Part shown: piece by piece, positions 12,045 to 24,700 of the stretch
Numbering within the stretch: position 1 is the stretch's first letter
How the letters are laid out: each line of letters opens with the position of its first letter
Position numbers and translations under genes: made by a program
Notes under the pieces: model-generated
What the model was told of the DNA's origin: nothing
The model's database searches: none
What the model saw: only the letters and a program-made list of their open reading frames with translations
Assembly: GCF_001949145.1 (NCBI RefSeq)
Contig: NW_019091411.1
Location: forward strand, 1,324,222 to 1,366,424
Direction: 5' to 3'
DNA from: Acanthaster planci
Lineage: Eukaryota > Echinodermata > Asteroidea > Valvatida > Acanthasteridae
Length of the DNA stretch: 42,203 nt

Positions 12045-13680
12045 GGCACATGAAAAAGGGATGAGAGTCCCAAAAGGGATGAACGAATTTAGTACATTGA
12101 GTATGGTAGCCATGGTACATGCCAGGTTGACCCAAGAAATAAGGATGTGAGTCAAAAAAGGGATAAAAGGGTTCAGGACAGAGTATATGCCAGGTTGACC
12201 CAAGAGATAAGGATGTGGGTCAAAAGAGGGATAGAAGGGTTCAGGGCAGAGTATATGCCAGGTTGACTCAAGAAATAAGGATGCGAGTCAAAAAAGGGAT
12301 AAAAGGGTTCAGGGCAGAGTATATGCCAGGTTGACCCAAGAGATAAGGATTTGAGTCAAAAAGGAATGTGAGGATTTAAGACAGAGTATATGCCAGATTG
12401 ACCCAAGAGACACATGTAAGGATGTGAGTCAAAGAGGAATGTGAGGATTTAGAACAGAGTATATGGGTAATTCCAGACATTAGGAGTCCACATTTTTTGT
12501 GTCCCTGTCACATCTCACATGATTTTTGCAAGTTCAAACACATTTCCTAATTTCCAAGAGTCATGAATTAACGCAAATTACCTGCCAATTCTAGACAATT
12601 TCCATGTCCGACACTTTTAGCATCCTAAGAAATAACGATGTGAATCAAAAACGAGATACGAGGATTCAGGACAGAGTATGCACAGCAGGTACCTAAGAAA
12701 TGAGGATGTGGGTCAAAAAAGGGATACGAAGGCTCAGGACAGAGTATACAAGGCAGGTCCCTAAGAAGTGAGGGTACAAGTCAAAAAAGGGATGCAAGGA
12801 TTCAGGACAGATGCAAGGTAGACAAAAGAAGTAAGGATGTGGGTCAAAAAAGGGGTGCTCGGATTCAGGACAGAGTATATGCCTGGCAGACCCAAGAAAT
12901 AAAGATGTTAGTCGAAAAGGGATGTAAGAATTTAGGACAGAGTATATGCCAGGCAGACCTAAGAAAAAGGGGTGTGAGTTGTGAGAGTTTAAGTATGAAG
13001 TATATGTATATATGTAGAGAGAGAGAATGTCCAAGAAAAAGAGAGGCAAATATGAATGGGGAAACAATTCAGTGTGATGTTATACATGTATGTACATGTA
13101 AGGTAGGGCTCCCTCCCACAGGAATGCAAGACGTTGACAAATGATGCAAAAATTTTGAATGTACTATGGGCAAGGTGGGCAAAAGCAAAAAATGCAAGTT
13201 GCAAAAAGGGCTTCAAGAATTTAGCGTATGTTGTAGAATACATGCTTATGCAAGGCACGTACAAAAAATGTCAGGCCCAAAAGAGCTTTGAGAGTACAAT
13301 ATTTAGTACGTAGTAGGCAATGTAGGCCCAAGAAAAAGGGATGTATACAAGAACTTAGTTAATCGTAGATGCAATGTCAGGAAGGAAAGTAGAAGATACA
13401 ATACAGTCTGTGCAAGGTGGGCAACAGAAAAAGGAATGCAAATCATCAAACAAGTTTTGAGATATTAATAGAGAGTAAATACAGGGTAAACCCAAGAAAA
13501 CGGATGTGAATTGTCAAAAGGGGATGCCATGATCCAAGAATTCAGTTCACAGTATATATATGTAAGGCAGGCCCAAGAAAAAAGGTATGTTACCGACCAA
13601 AAAGGAAGCGAGAATGTTTACATTGTGTATGGAAGGTAGGAAGGTATCTCGGAAGAGACATTTGGCCAGATGGTAACCAG
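12045..13680. repeat. Minisatellite, about 66-bp unit, roughly 20 degenerate copies
   Basis: The unit reads roughly AAGGATGTGAGTCAAAAAAG, GGATAAAAGGGTTCAGGACA, GAGTATATGCCAGGTTGACC, CAAGAAAT. Copies are clean at 12112-12470, resume at about 12630-13000 and decay to about 13680, with GTATATGCC anchors near 12183, 12251, 12317, 12387, 12459, 12873 and 12941. A non-repeat block at about 12472-12625 interrupts the array. The two long frames crossing it, one on each strand, are products of the repeat and not genes. Confidence 0.85.
12472..12625. other. Non-repeat block interrupting the minisatellite
   Basis: About 150 bp unrelated to the 66-bp unit. It starts GGTAATTCCAGACA and near its other end has an inverse-like AATTACCTGCCAATTCTAGA, so it could be a small inserted element with poor inverted ends. 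Confidence 0.4.
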
Positions 13681-15150
13681 AACCAAGAAATCAATGGGAA
13701 AATAGAAGTGTATGCAGCAGCCTTCAGCATGCATAAAGGTTGTCTAGGGAACTGATCAACCAGTGTGTTTTGTCAATCAAGACATATGGGAACAAAACAC
13801 AGCGTCTGAGAAATAAAATGTAAAGCAAAATGTACATGTGAACAAGCCAAAGAAGCATGGAACAGATGATGATTGGAGACAAAAGAAGAGACCGCTTTTT
13901 ACAATCAATGCTGCATTAGAAAAAGGCAAAATGGATAAAGTGGAGACAGGCTGGACACCCAGGCAGAATAGAAGATGAAAGGTGGAGCAAAATCACAACA
14001 GAGTGGCAAGCTCTCTCTTAAACAGATGAAAATGTGACAGACCTTGAGCAAGATGGAAAGACGAGAAGGTCAAATTAAGTTTTCCCCACTTCGCAACATC
14101 ATAACAACACAAGGGCTTTGGCTTTTGAGCCTAAATTGCACTTTCCCGTATAAACATGCACACATTAATAGGGATGATTGCTTTTGAAGGATGAAATGGG
14201 AATATTGAGCAAACGTGGTCATTTGCGAAAGTTTCAATCAGTACTTAAATATATGCTGAAGTACTGTACATTCTAATGGATGTTTTTCTTAAAGTTGCTA
14301 CAACAGATTCTAGTGCCATAAATTAATTTTATCATTGCACAAGTGTCATATTGGTATGCCCATCTTAATAGGCCAAAGGAAAATTTGGATTGGTATGAAA
14401 TTAAAGTTTCTTTGTGAAAAAGGAGTTTACCTCCTGCAAAATTATCATCGTATCACTATCACCCCTCTCTTCCCAGCATTCTACACGAGTCAATATACGT
14501 GTATATTGTGAAGGGATTTTTCAATCCGACTCATAAGCAGGCCATGAAAATATCTATTCAAAGTAAAATATTCCCTTAATTAAACACAAGTATCATTAAA
14601 GCTGAAATAAATGTCAACTTGCTCACTTTGCATGGATTCCCTTTCCAATGATAACAAAGATGTATGTAATCTCACTGACATAAATGCATCAGACTCCCTG
14701 TAAGAACTTCACCAGAACAGTTCCACTCATTGGACATCTTAAATTATTCACAAACAGAATGGAACACAAATTTCAATTGTGTTTTTGGAATTCCCTATAT
14801 GAACGCCGCTTGACACCCTGTGCACAAACCCTATGAAACTGGTCAGAAAATACTAAGTGTTTTTAGGGGAATACATCAATATTATCACTGTTTAATTTTA
14901 CTATTCCGGACATTTTATTGCTTTTAGATGGCTAACAGGTCACTGGAAGAAAAAAAAAATACTGGCGTTTGTACATGGATTTTTTTCTGTGTTTTTACCA
15001 CTGCATTTCTCATATCAAGAGTTAAATGGTTTAATGTATAATTTCCCATGTATAAAAAATTGACTACTATAGCTATTTCTCATTTTTAAACATGTCACTT
15101 ACATGTAACGCCAATCAGTCTTGCTGTCGGCATGACCTTACTATGAACAT
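13681..15150. other. No supported gene
   Basis: Sequence after the decaying minisatellite. It holds the left half of a diverged repeat pair (about 14810-14965) and nothing else I recognise. Confidence 0.5.
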
Positions 15151-16235
15151 GTTAAGACCAACTCCAACGAGGCAAACTTTTCTCATATTGAATCCTATTC
15201 GGAAGAGCCCAGTCTAATAAAAGTGGCTCATATCAATATCTCCCTTGCAGTACACGTTTCTGTGTCAGCAAAACACAGTTTTTGTACCCATTTTTCCTGC
15301 GAGTCCAGTCCGGTAAAACTGAACTTGTCATCACAAATCATTTGCCTCGAATGTATATTGATTCTGTGATGTATTACCGTGGAGAGGAAATACCACAGTA
15401 CATGCACTACAGGCATGCACAGCATGCGTAGCCACGGATGACATCACAAACTTAAAGAATAATCTCATTCTTCGGAAACTCCAAGAATTTCAATCCTGTT
15501 TTTTTCGCAATATTTCTAGTACATACACCAATGACGCATGATTTTGGCATTATTGTCAATCTTGAAGAAAGGAGCACAAACTCTTAATGGAAAAGAGATC
15601 GATCACCGGTAAGAGGTGCACGGCGCACATGTAGTTGTGTTCATGTACATGTACCCTTATAGCGGAACCAGTCATGCCACGGATACCAGTTCCAATGCTT
15701 TCTCTGGTATTATATCATACAAATTTTGTTTCTCAACAGCGCCACCAGCAAGCAAATTGTGGAAATTTTTCATAGGGCCTAAAACTCCAAGACACCATTC
15801 AAAAGTTTCGGCAAAATAACAAGACACAATACAGACATGATTTGGTAATTCTAGCAGTCCCAAATCCTCCGATTTCAATATGTTTTTACATACTCCCTGG
15901 GGGGTTTGGGGTAATGAATATGATTTGTTACACACTAAATACAACAACAGTTTATTTTCAAAACTTTAAAAACTGTTGGAGTTGGTCTTTTAACATGTGG
16001 CAAAGGGGCATTACCCTTCATGCTGTTCAATGATGGGAAAGAGTTACATATACATATACGGACAACACTTGATGCCCCTGTGCACAAATCTATGAGACTT
16101 ATCTGAAAAAAAAGTGTTTTCTAAGTAAACGCTTCAGAATTTTCTTAGCTAAATTTCACTTTTTAGGAGATGTTATCACTTTCTGATGGCTGTTATAGCA
16201 TCTTAAGGGAAAATTAGTGCTGCCCATATATGGAA
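14800..16235. repeat. Diverged direct repeat pair flanking the TTAA element
   Basis: About 14810-14965 and 16065-16235 share CTGTGCACAAA, AAGTGTTTT, TATCACT and GATGGCT words in the same order. Similarity is low and gapped. The pair may be a duplication or two copies of an old repeat. Confidence 0.4.
15156..15988. mobile_element. TTAA-flanked element with GACCAACTCCAAC inverted ends
   Basis: The left end TTAA-GACCAACTCCAAC (15152 onward) and the right end GTTGGAGTTGGTC-TT-TTAA (to 15992) are inverse, with two extra bases at the right. Length is about 830 bp. Frames inside are short and unrecognised. TTAA flanks point to a piggyBac- or Kolobok-type MITE. Confidence 0.6.
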
Positions 16236-16239
16236 CACT

Positions 16240-19200
16240 TACCCAACAATGTAAAATGTATAGAAGTTCCCATACAGATGTCAGACTGTGAGAATGAATG
16301 GATACATCTTTTTAAAAGGAAAGATTTACTTTAATTAGTGTTTTAACGTTTTACAGGTGAAAACTTGTTTGTTATTTTGAAAATGTTTCTCATACATGTA
16401 TAATATTCATGCAACTGTGAACTGATGCGCAGAAACATAAAAATATTTAGCAGAAAACTGTAAATTAAATTGACTAATTCTTTTCCCCTTAGGGTTGTGC
16501 ATAAAATGCAATGCTTGTTTGTCATCCAAACCCATAATGTATGGATAACGTCGGAAAGGTTTATTAAATGAAGATTTCCTACAGGTCTTAAAATTAAACT
16601 TATGCTACTAAGCAGTTATATAATTCTGGATACAACTGGACGGTCACTTTTGAAGATTTTGCCGTTCTAAAATTATTTTAGTGGGGGTATTAAAGTAAAA
16701 TCTTTCCGGAAAGATTAAAATGTGTTATGTTATTACGGGGTGCGCCATTTCATCATACAGTACATATACATGTAGTTACCCTATTCATGCCAGCGCCAGT
16801 CTAGTACAGCAAAATGCCGTTGGTAACATGGTGAAACAGTTTGCGTTTGTCCAGAAACTGGACCACAATGTTTAGAACACTTTTTTATTATTTCAAACAA
16901 TATTTCAACATTGCTATGAAAACTACAGACTTACCACCTTACGCATCAGCAGATAAATTTTTGAAGTTTCATCCGCAGGCCTCATTGAAACTTAAGGCCG
17001 CTTTTTAAGCAAAAGGTGAGCACGGTGTTCCAACACGTGTGATTTTGAATCGACTGGTATCCATGACTTGACTGAATAGGCTCACAACTAGGGCCTTAGG
17101 AACGAAATTCAACGATTACCAGCGACAGTCCCCTCGCGCTTACTCTCGCTGCTAAGCACCTGCTGCGTGAAATTTCGTATTTTAACGTGATTTCTTTGAG
17201 AGAGAGGAGTTGGGGGCCTTATACGGGCCACGGTGTGACAGCGCAAAAACATTGTGTGTAAAGTAACATTGGTCAATAATACGCCTGAAGGCGTTTTGTA
17301 ATTAACAAAGTTTGAATTAAATATCTCGCTCTGTAGATCCCTATTACTAAAAAGTTCCTCAATGAAGTATCCAGCTTTTGGTGTGGGGGGGGCATATTAA
17401 AAAGCAAATGCACTTTTGTGCTCATTCAACATGATGATGGGGGAGAAAAAAATTTTTATTTTATTTTGTTATTTTTTTTTATAAATAAATATACCTATTA
17501 GTTTCTTTCCTACTCACCTATGAAGTATTCAGTTGAAAAAAGACCCCCCCCACCGGGTACGCCACTGGCATTCCTCCTTTATTATGCCTACGGATCATAG
17601 GGTTCCATTGCATAAGAATGGAAAAATCAAAAGGCTGGGATTTAGCCCCCAAGTCAGGTATTGAAAAACCCATAAAGGGCTACCTTCTCCCCCTCCCAAT
17701 AAAAAAAAGGGCACAAGGCCTAGCATGTCTGGAGCCAAAGATGGAGCAAGATATTATTGTACTACGATCAGTGACATAGCCCCCTCCCCCTTCGAGAAAA
17801 CAAAGAGAGTCAAATTTTGCAGCATTTCCAGGATTCTGAGCGAGGGCCGGGGGGAGCAGGGGGCTTCAAGCTAAAGTGGGGGGCTGACTAGATGTTGCAC
17901 ATATACATGTACATAATCATGATCACATCAAGTGAGGGGGTGACTAAGGACAATGATTTTTCATGGGGGGCATGCAATCCCCGTCACTCCGCTGGTCTAT
18001 TTCAAGAAAAAAAAAACAAGATTGGCAATCCTCTACCACATCAGTCAGTTCCCTGCTCTCCCCCTATGTTGACAATCCTAGCATTGTAGGTAGGGCAGTC
18101 ATGCAGGTTGTGAGGAGGGAAGACCTTCCCCACCTAAAAAGTTTGAAGTAGGGAAAGTGAAAGATAAAGATCAAAGGGGATGGAATTTATCACTCTTTTG
18201 CCTGAAAAACAAATAACAAAAACAAAAAATGCATGACTTACCCCCACCCCACTCCAGAAAAATACCTGCCCTCAACAGTCCAGGAAAGCATGGCAATTTT
18301 AATGTTTGAAAAAACTGCACTTTCCAAAGTATTTCATCAAAAGGCATGTCAAAACATTTTCGTACATTGAAAACCAGTATAAATTTGCAGAAAAATTGAA
18401 AAAAAAAAAGTCCATAGCAGTCCATAGGTGGAAAGAATTTTAGCAGACTGGACGACTTGCCCAGCCATGGAAATTTGGAAAGGGGGCTGTGATACAGATA
18501 TCCACCTGTTAATATGTATTGCATTCATGCAAACTCTTGCATCAGAACAGCATATTAGTGGCTCTTTTTATCGTTTCCCTTTTTGAGTGATACTGAATAT
18601 ATTTTAGTCCTTGGGAAGTCAAAAAAATGCTTCACAATCCCCGTTCTTTTGCTCACCACGAAAAAGTGAAAGATGATTCAACATGTTCAATATCCCATCC
18701 ACCCCCCTTAAAAGTGAGGGGCAAAACATACCCCCATCTGCCTCAGGATTTACTCCCATGATCAAATACCATGAACCTGTACACACATGCAGTCATCTCT
18801 TACTCCTGCACAGAGTGGATTCAGTCAACAAAATCTTTGGAATAAAATAGATTCAATCACAACAAATGTTACTGTATAATCGGGACTGCCGAAAAAGGTA
18901 AACTACGACAATGCAGTCATATACGATGCAACAGAAAGTGTAATATATGTTTTTGCCTGAAAGCACACGTTTTAATCACTTCAACTGACTTCATGCCTTT
19001 CAACAATTTTCTTGTTTTTAGTCCTGTACAATTTAACAAACTGTTTTAAAACTTTACAATTCAAATTCCACTTGTTGAAGAATCTACAGGTACTTACAGG
19101 ATATGACATAACTCTCAGTTTTTCACAGTGTATTTTAAAAACAAAAATGAAAACTAGACAAAGTACAGACTGGTTCTCAAGTGGCATTTTTAATTTCCAG

Positions 19201-19889
19201 ACACAATTCCTCAAATGCTAAGACTGTTGCAATTACTGCTGAAAATTTCAAATTGCATACTTCTCTCCCCCACAATAGGCCAGAAAAATATACTGGAACT
19301 GGTACAAATTAATGGTTCTTGTCAAGAATGCCCAGATTGCCAACTGTACACAAGTTTAAGTTGGAAGCAGAAATTCAAAAGACCACGCCCCTTCTTTCCT
19401 ATGGGAGGTGACAAAGTCTTCTTGAAGTCCGATCATGTTTGCTGCAACACTCAGAGTTGTCTGCATCTTTGCTAAATTACATTTCATGGTTTAATTACAA
19501 TATATACATGCCCGTACGTCCGCAGTCAATATTGAATTTGTATCTTTTATTTTTTCTCAATTAACTTTTAACATTTTAGACTGTACTCAGCAAATACACC
19601 ACTTGTTGTCTCGTGGATACACATGTATGTCTATTGAATGTTACTAATTACAGAGATTTAATATTAATACACACAGGCATACATGTAATTTCGTTGCAAT
19701 TATCTCTGATTCATTCAGGGAGACAGAGAGTAAACAAAGATTTCTGAATAACTAAAAGCAGACGAAACAAGAACTTTAACAAATTATAACTATGGTCTCC
19801 TTTTCTGAATATAAAGGCTTCATTAGTTTGGATTTTTCATAGCATCAAGGTATGATTATAACTGTATTAAAACCAGAAAAATAAAGCCA
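16240..19889. other. No supported gene; possible hAT-type end at about 17575
   Basis: AT-rich with G-run and C-run tracts at 17385-17395 and 17545-17555. The sequence around 17546-17568 reads on the minus strand CAGTGGCGTACCCGGTGGGG, a wording common at hAT termini, but no partner end was found. Frames up to 117 codons (18524-18171, minus) carry no recognised domain. Confidence 0.4.
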
Positions 19890-20100
19890 TCTTTAGGGTA
19901 TCTACGTTTCAGGCTAATACAAGACGCTGTCCCAAATGATTATATCATCAAATAAATCTACCATCTTCTGTGTACGTACATTTCAGGCTGATTGAAGACA
20001 CTGTCCCAAATTAAAATATCATCAAATACACCTGCCATCTTCTGAGTGCCTATATTTCAGGCTGACTGAAGGCGCTTCCCAAATTAGCATACTGTTAAAC
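19890..20100. repeat. Tandem repeat, 74-bp unit, about 2.8 copies
   Basis: TTTCAGGCT recurs at 19907, 19981 and 20055, each followed by GAAGACGCTGTCCCAAAT-like and ATCATCAAATA...CCATCTTCTG words. The exact 74-bp step in all intervals marks a true tandem array. Confidence 0.85.
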
Positions 20101-21578
20101 ACATGTACTTGGTCTGGCTAAATACTCCCTACACCCTGTTGACGAGAGCATGTAGGACAGTAACACGAATGCAGTTACACACAGTATGACACATTACCTA
20201 ACAATTCCTGTAAATCTAAAACAAACCTAGCCCCCCCAAATCACCTGACACAAATGTCATTTTGTTTCAAACTCATAGTATACAGTCTAGTCACATTGTC
20301 CTCTGATTTTGATTTACTAAAATATTCACAATCTCTCAGTACTGCATTTATTGCTGACTACTGTACCTACAAGAACAAGACCATTCGAAGGACGACGATG
20401 CGTAGGGAAGTCATTTTTTTTCTCATTTCTGATTTTTGCAGGAGAGGCAAGACTAGGGAGGAAACTTGAAGCAGGGTTCAACAACTTTTTTTTTCACACC
20501 TTCACTGACGTTCTGGAAGGATCCATTCAGAGTTTCCAACACCGATGTTCACATCACACCACCCCAAAATACTCCAAGAGTATGACTTGACAAGCCAGAA
20601 CACATTAGGTTTTTCCCTCTTTTTTGTAAGATCTTGTCTCCAGGAAGCTAGTATATCATTTAGCGATCCTGTAATAAGATGAAGTCCAAAATTGTAACAT
20701 TCAGTTGAGCACAGCCTAAAACACAATTAGAAAAGAGAAAGTATCTCATAAAATTTAAAGCATGAAACACTGGGAACGACAGGACCTATGTCAGAAAATT
20801 AAGCATCCACAATTAATTGATCTCAGTGTAAAAATTCCAGATAGCTCATTGGCCATTCAAAGCTATACAAACAAGTGAAGTGATAGACTGGTTCCCAATC
20901 CTTCCGTTTGAATCTGCATAACGAGTTAACCTATCATTGAAGAAATCATTGCAAAGACACTGTTCATGGACTGGTCATAACGAAGACAATAAATTCACTT
21001 CCAACAGCCAATTTCCTGTTCAGATTTATTTTCAACACAGAGATTGGTGAGACCATAAAGCATGAAAGTGAGCCCTCTATTGCTGAATACTAGATATTCC
21101 CAGTCACTGAAGATTTACAATCTGTTACGCAAAAAGAAAAATTCCGAGCACTTTCCCTTTTAAGTAGATTAAAAATCAAGGACTTTTTCAAAATTCTCAG
21201 GATATTTACAACCCTCTCCTACAATAACTGGTTGAGCTTGTATTAACACCATCTAAGAATAATCTCTCTTTGGAAGAAGTGTGCTTCTGATAAACTGATG
21301 GTATGGGTCCACACTGTAATCGTTCTGAAGACAGCCAGGGCATATTGGTCAAAGCACTGACTTCAAGCCACCAGTTTTTACCAAGACCATACATCTTCCC
21401 AGAGGAGGGATTCTGCTCACATGATATCACTGCAAACCTGACCAGTCACACCTCCACCATGCAAAGCTTCAAATCGTACCCACTGTAGTATACAACTACA
21501 GAGAAAGCGGACCAAAATCTTGATACTCACGTATTCACAATTCTGTACATCAACGCCTCCGTCCCGCCAGCCCTGCTT
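20101..21578. other. Downstream flank / probable 3' UTR of the PP2C gene
   Basis: Minus-strand sequence after the stop codon down to the AATAAA at 21030-21025 is the likely 3' UTR (about 550 nt). Below that, no gene was seen. Confidence 0.4.
21025..21030 (-). terminator. Candidate poly(A) signal for the PP2C gene
   Basis: The minus strand reads AATAAA here, about 550 nt beyond the stop codon. It is the first such hexamer I see downstream of the gene. No cleavage site can be proven from sequence alone. Confidence 0.35.
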
Positions 21579-21764
21579 TCATACATTGGCCTCCTCCCCT
21601 TCCCATGGGGGCTTGTCGGGCCGGGGCTTGGCACATCGCACAGCCAGCTCCATGTATGTCTCTTCTTGAAGAAAGGTCACCAGAACCACTGTCATGTTGT
21701 CGCAGCCAAGACCCCCCATCTGGCAGTCAGGTGCCAAGCACCTCGTCATCAGATCCTCACAGAT
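21579..21764 (-). CDS. PP2C last coding exon: ICEDLMTRCLAPDCQM... to stop
   Basis: This 186-nt exon includes a TGA stop at 21581-21579. The acceptor is CATGAAG, preceded by a pyrimidine-rich run. It encodes ICEDLMTRCLAPDCQMGGLG, then CDNMTVVLVTFLQEE and the tail TYMELAVRCAKPRPDKPPWE-GEEANV. The Asp of GCDNMTVVLV is the last metal ligand. The tail after VTFL is short and hydrophilic, so no long C-terminal regulatory extension exists in this form. A further exon cannot be excluded, but none is needed. Confidence 0.93.
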   Translation of the reverse strand: MCEDLMTRCLAPDCQMGGLGCDNMTVVLVTFLQEETYMELAVRCAKPRPDKPPWEGEEANV

Positions 21765-24700
21765 CTTCATGGCAGTAGACAGACAGAAAGAAGGCTAGTT
21801 ATCAGTCTTCCTATTTTCAGGGGAGGTATGGACTAAACGGCAATTCGACAGCAGAGAGAAATTCTTTGTCCTCAGTGAAGTTCGTCAATTTATGAAGACC
21901 CCCCATGTTACAAAAACCTGAGGTCAATTTTATCTAGCTGTTAAGCACAGACATTTGTGACCTGCTTGGTTAAATTCAGTCACAAGGGCTAATCCAGAAC
22001 CACATTTTCAATGAGGGGTGCATTTAATTTGGGAGGCTAAAAAATTTGGAAATTTTTTCAAGTCACCTTTGATGACCTTTCTGAGGACTAAGTTATATTT
22101 TTGAAGCTTTTCACACACTTTTGGAAGAGAGGGAAATTAAACAGACCAAGACAATTGCCTTCTCTCAATGTTTTCAAAACAAATTGGAGGGGTCCTTGTA
22201 TGGAGGACGAAAAGTGGCCATCTGCTTTTCTGCTATCAGAATGGTAGAAAAGCAGATTTTATCTTCTGGTAACATGCAATTTCGGCTTTTCTACTTTTCT
22301 GCCACCTCAAAAAGAAGAACGAACATTGTTTGGTTATGCATTTTTGTATTTTTCTGCTTTTTTGCTTCAAGAAAAGCAGATTTTACTTTTTCTTCATTTG
22401 CTGGCGGCCGAAAAGCGGCCATCTGTTTTTCTGCTTTCGAGCAGGCAGATAGTTTGAATCAACATTTTGACGACAACCGTGAATTCAACTTTTCTGCTTT
22501 TTTGATACCGGAAAAGCAGTTTTTACATAGGGGGCCGAAAAGTGGCCATCTGCTTTTCTGCCTTCCAAGGGCCATGAACGGGGTCGTGAACTTAAGGTTA
22601 TGACCATTTCCTTTCTTGGATATCGAAGACGTATAAACTAACAATTACAGTCCACCCTATCTTTTATGATGAAAGATTCACACGTTTTCCTTGGCCCAAG
22701 CAAGCTTGATGATACTTGTAAAACTGTATTTCCTTTGAGATTCTGTTTCCTCTGCCTCACAGAGACACTGATACTGCAGTATGGGATAGGTCCCTAGAGA
22801 GCATAGTTACGTACTGCTTTCCATACCTCTTCACTCCCCCAAAACGGAAATGGTCGTAACCTACTGGTTCATGACTCCATTCACTTCCCATTGAGGACAG
22901 AAATGCAGATGGCCACTTTTCGGCCACCTATGTAAAATCTGCTTTTCCGGTATCAAAAAAGCAGAAAAGTTGAATTCACGGTTGTCGTCAAAATGTTGAT
23001 CCAAATTTCTGCCTGCTCGAAAGCAGAAAAACAGATGGCCGCTTTTCGGCCGCCAGCAAATGAAGAAAAACTAAAATCGGCTTTTCTTGAAGCAGAAAAG
23101 CACAAAAATAGAAAAATGCATAACCAAACAATATTCGTTCTGCTTTTTGAGGTGGCAGAAAAGTAGAAAAGTCGATATTGCATGTTACCAGAACATAAAA
23201 TCTGCTTTTCTACCATTCTGATAGCAGAAAAGCAGATGGCCACTTTTCGTCCTCCATAGCTCCTTGAAATGAATTTACAGGTCTTGAAATGAATCTTGCA
23301 GAATAGGCCTTGAAATAAATCTTGCTGTATGTAAATAAAACTTTCATCAGGCTAAGTGATACATCAAAACAAAAGGGCTCAATTTGCTCTTTCAAATACA
23401 AATTAAAGTGGCCTTGATGACTTCTAATTCATTTTCACAGCGCAGTTTACATTTGTACTAACAAGCAGATATTATTTCTTTAGAGAAGGAGGTTACCGGC
23501 CAATATTTCATACATTTTTAGCTTCCTGTGACTGGTTCCCAGTTAATTTGTACTCAGCACACAACTTTGCTAAATGGTTTATTCTGCCAAACAGATCTGA
23601 AATTGTCCAGTGATTGATCAGTCCATGCGAACTTAAATGAACGGTGCAGGAGTCCCTGCACTCAGTTTTATTTTTGGCTAAAGGTTACTTGCAACGAAGT
23701 CAAGGTTTTAACAAAAGAGCAAGCTTGGCTCTGAAAGTCAAGAGACAACTGCAGACAGAGGTTTTGGAAACAAAAAACAAAAGAAACAACTGATCAGTTC
23801 TTGGCAAAGAAGGGAGGATACCCTTGACTGCACGATGCACAGATTTAGGCTGGGACTGAGAACCAAATCTGCACGTCGGCTTCGGATTGAATTCGAACCT
23901 TGGTCACAGCTGGGAAAGCAATGACAGTGCCACTTCAACACAAGGGTTCTGACCTAAAACTAAGAGGCCTTATTAGTGGATGATCCTCGACAGATGACCT
24001 GTACCTTTTCGGGTTCCATTTTACTGGCTATTCTTGACCTGATGAAGTCTACCACCTCCTGATTGGTCAGTACATCCCAGATGCCGTCGCACGCCAGCAC
24101 TAAGAACTCATGGTCTGGCCGAATATCGTTTACTGTCACATCGGGCACCGCTGATTTTAAAAATAAATAAAATGGAAACATTTCTAAAAAACAAACACAA
24201 CCCCCCCAAAAATGGAATGGAAATTAAGACATTTTTTATAAAAATTCAAATAGGTTCATAAATTTACATTTAATACTTCTTTTCATGGATTTATAAAGCC
24301 ATCAATTGTTCTATACAAATACTGTTTTCCTATGTGCTACAGAAAGAATTGTTTGAACACTGGACTGCATATTGTTATAGACCATGCAGTATAAGCACAC
24401 AGGAAAGACATAAATCTACCTAAGACCAAACCAAAAAAGTAAATTGTATTTGCTGTATCCTCAATGAGTATGCTACAATTGCTATGTCTATCCCTTCAGA
24501 AACTCAAGTACAGGTACCAGTAGGTACCCATTGGCATTCCTATCTGCTTGTTTAACGCTCGTTCAAGAGTCAAGTTAACACATCATCTCCCCCAAATAAC
24601 CACAGTTACTGGCCTCCACACCTGCCTTTTTCTCATCTTGGATCATTTTAAGAGCCGTACAGCATTTGGTATGACACTCTCTACTCATTCAGCCAGCATC

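Noticed and set aside
12693-13264. Frames of 90-124 codons on both strands
   Set aside because: They lie within the 66-bp minisatellite, and the peptide repeats follow the DNA unit.
17385-17575. An element bounded by G-run and C-run tracts
   Set aside because: The outer ends do not match beyond homopolymers; only the CAGTGGCGTACCC-like end is suggestive.
17740-18000. A second hAT-like element beginning CAGTGACATAGCC
   Set aside because: No convincing inverse end or 8-bp duplication; C-rich runs make chance similarity likely.
22121-23243. Long open frames on both strands (160 codons plus, 96 codons minus) encoding near-identical GGRK(A/V)AICFSA peptides
   Set aside because: They are the two arms of the same inverted repeat read outward; the repeats keep the frame open. 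No domain and no codon signal.
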